A stretch of DNA of 7,158 bases from an uncultured Erysipelotrichaceae bacterium (GTDB lineage: Bacteria > Bacillota_I > Bacilli_A > Erysipelotrichales > Erysipelotrichaceae). Shown piece after piece: positions 6,227 to 7,158 of this stretch. The stretch spans positions 1-7,158 of the forward strand of contig CADBPK010000101.1 of assembly GCA_902796465.1 (NCBI GenBank), given 5' to 3'. Positions within the stretch are counted from its first letter, which is position 1; each line of letters begins with the position of its first letter. The notes beneath the pieces were generated by a model. The model saw only the letters and a list, made by a program, of their open reading frames with translations. It was not told the DNA's origin and ran no database searches. Made by a program: the position numbers and the translations under genes.

Positions 6227-6235
6227 TGGTATGAT
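6227..6235 (+). promoter_or_regulatory. Extended -10 promoter for the MFS gene
   Basis: The bases TGG followed by TATGAT (6230-6235) form an extended -10 element: TG one base upstream of a 5-of-6 match to TATAAT. No good -35 is seen at 17 nt; GTGACG at 6204-6209 is 20 nt away. The predicted start near 6242 gives a leader of about 16 nt that contains the AAGGGGAG ribosome binding site (6247-6254). It lies after the operon terminator, so the MFS gene is probably a separate unit. Confidence 0.55.
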
Positions 6236-6257
6236 AAAAATCAGAAAAGGGGAGCTT

Positions 6258-7158
6258 ATGAAGTATAAATATCTGAATATCAAATACGCGCTCATCAATG
6301 CTTCGTTTATGTTCATGGTGTGCGCAACATCCGGATATGCCTATAATTTCCTTTCGCAGAGCGGCTTCGCGGACGGGACGATCGGCATCATCATTGCGAC
6401 AATCAGTATCTGCGGCCTGTTCGGACAGACGATCTCCGGCAGTATCATCGACAAATCAAAAACACTGACAGAAAAGAAATTCATTACCGGCGCGATGATC
6501 CTGACGATCGTCATGGCGTTCATCCTTGCCTTCATGCCGAACAATTCCATATTCATGATCATCTTTACGATCCTGACATTCATGACAGCCGCGCTCTCGC
6601 TTCCGTTCTTCAACTCGATGGCGTTCATCTATGAAAAGGACGGACAGAAGATCAACTACGGCTTCGGCCGGGGCATCGGTTCTGCCGCATATGCGGTCGG
6701 TTCTTCACTGCTCGGCAGACTGTGGGGTATGATGGGCAAGTCCATCATGCCGTGGTATATCGCGGCGTTTGCGGGTCTTTCGGGGCTGCTGATGCAGCTG
6801 ATGCCGGAACCTTCCAAAGAAGCTGCGGAAGCGGCGGAAAAGGAAAGCGAAGCTGCTTCGGAAAACAAGAAGAAAGATCTCTCCTATGCGGCATTCCTCA
6901 GGAAGTACAACAAGATCCCGATCATTGTGCTGTCGATGATCCTGATGTATTTCTGCCATATGCTGATCAATACATACATGGCCAAGATCATTGCCAACAT
7001 CATGGGCGACGCGGCCGGCGGACAGGGCTCTGTTGAATCCGTGCAGGGAACGGTCCTCTTCATCGCTGCCATGGTGGAACTGCCGACCATGTTCGCTTTC
7101 TCCAAGATCCTGGAAAAGGTATCCATAAACAAGATCATGATCTTCGCGGCAGTCATGT
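6258..7158 (+). CDS. MFS transporter, partial (right end outside the window)
   Basis: This frame stays open from the ATG at 6258 to the window edge, giving the first 300 residues of a membrane protein. By eye there are six hydrophobic spans (about 9-30, 40-60, 74-93, 97-120, 137-155, 162-182), a cytoplasmic loop at 183-218 and further spans from about 219, the 6+6 plan of the major facilitator superfamily. GSIIDKSKTLTEKK at 61-74 resembles the loop 2-3 MFS motif A. YGFGRGIGSAAYAVGS at 134-149 resembles the LacY/nucleoside-symporter-like branch (MFS_1_like). The central loop is rich in Ala, Glu and Lys (186-206) and probably helical. The substrate cannot be named; a sugar or drug exporter role is possible. 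The ribosome binding site is AAGGGGAG, somewhat close to the ATG. There is no evident link to the amino acid operon apart from orientation. Confidence 0.8.
   Translation, partial: MKYKYLNIKYALINASFMFMVCATSGYAYNFLSQSGFADGTIGIIIATISICGLFGQTISGSIIDKSKTLTEKKFITGAMILTIVMAFILAFMPNNSIFMIIFTILTFMTAALSLPFFNSMAFIYEKDGQKINYGFGRGIGSAAYAVGSSLLGRLWGMMGKSIMPWYIAAFAGLSGLLMQLMPEPSKEAAEAAEKESEAASENKKKDLSYAAFLRKYNKIPIIVLSMILMYFCHMLINTYMAKIIANIMGDAAGGQGSVESVQGTVLFIAAMVELPTMFAFSKILEKVSINKIMIFAAVM

Overview
The window is about 7.2 kb of moderate-GC DNA (codons ending in C or G dominate, with heavy use of ATC and CTG). It suggests a Bacillota genome, most likely an anaerobic gut member of the Erysipelotrichia or Clostridia. 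This is inferred from strong AGGAGG-type ribosome binding sites, the style of the lipoprotein signal, several cysteines in an exported protein, and a CodY-like box. The exact taxon cannot be fixed from sequence alone.

Layout. Positions 1-737 carry, on the minus strand, a complete ThiF-fold tRNA threonylcarbamoyladenosine dehydratase (tcdA), with an intrinsic terminator whose loop holds its stop codon. Positions 738-905 are an AT-rich divergent control region. It contains a good sigma-A promoter for the rightward operon, a weaker candidate promoter for tcdA, nested inverted repeats, and a 13-of-15 match to the CodY operator consensus. Positions 906-6162 are a tight plus-strand operon for a branched-chain amino acid (LIV/HAAT-type) ABC importer: lipoprotein binding protein (livJ-like), permeases livH and livM, ATPases livG and livF, and a CBS-CBS-ACT protein one base after livF. 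A 12-bp hairpin between livJ and livH probably lowers downstream expression or protects the 3' end of the livJ message. A strong terminator at 6167-6193 closes the operon. From 6258 to the right edge a separate MFS transporter gene with its own extended -10 promoter runs off the window.

How it works together. The binding protein captures a branched-chain or other hydrophobic amino acid outside the cell. LivH and LivM form the membrane channel and LivG and LivF power it with ATP. The CBS-CBS-ACT protein has two ligand-sensing module types, nucleotide (CBS) and amino acid (ACT), and sits in translational lockstep with LivF. It may be a detached regulatory subunit that adjusts transport to energy charge or internal amino acid level; this is inference. 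A CodY-like box upstream would add a transcriptional layer responding to the same amino acids.

Most of the window is a standard transport operon. The two points most worth follow-up are the CBS-CBS-ACT companion and the putative CodY site. No mobile elements, CRISPR arrays, RNA genes or riboswitches were seen.
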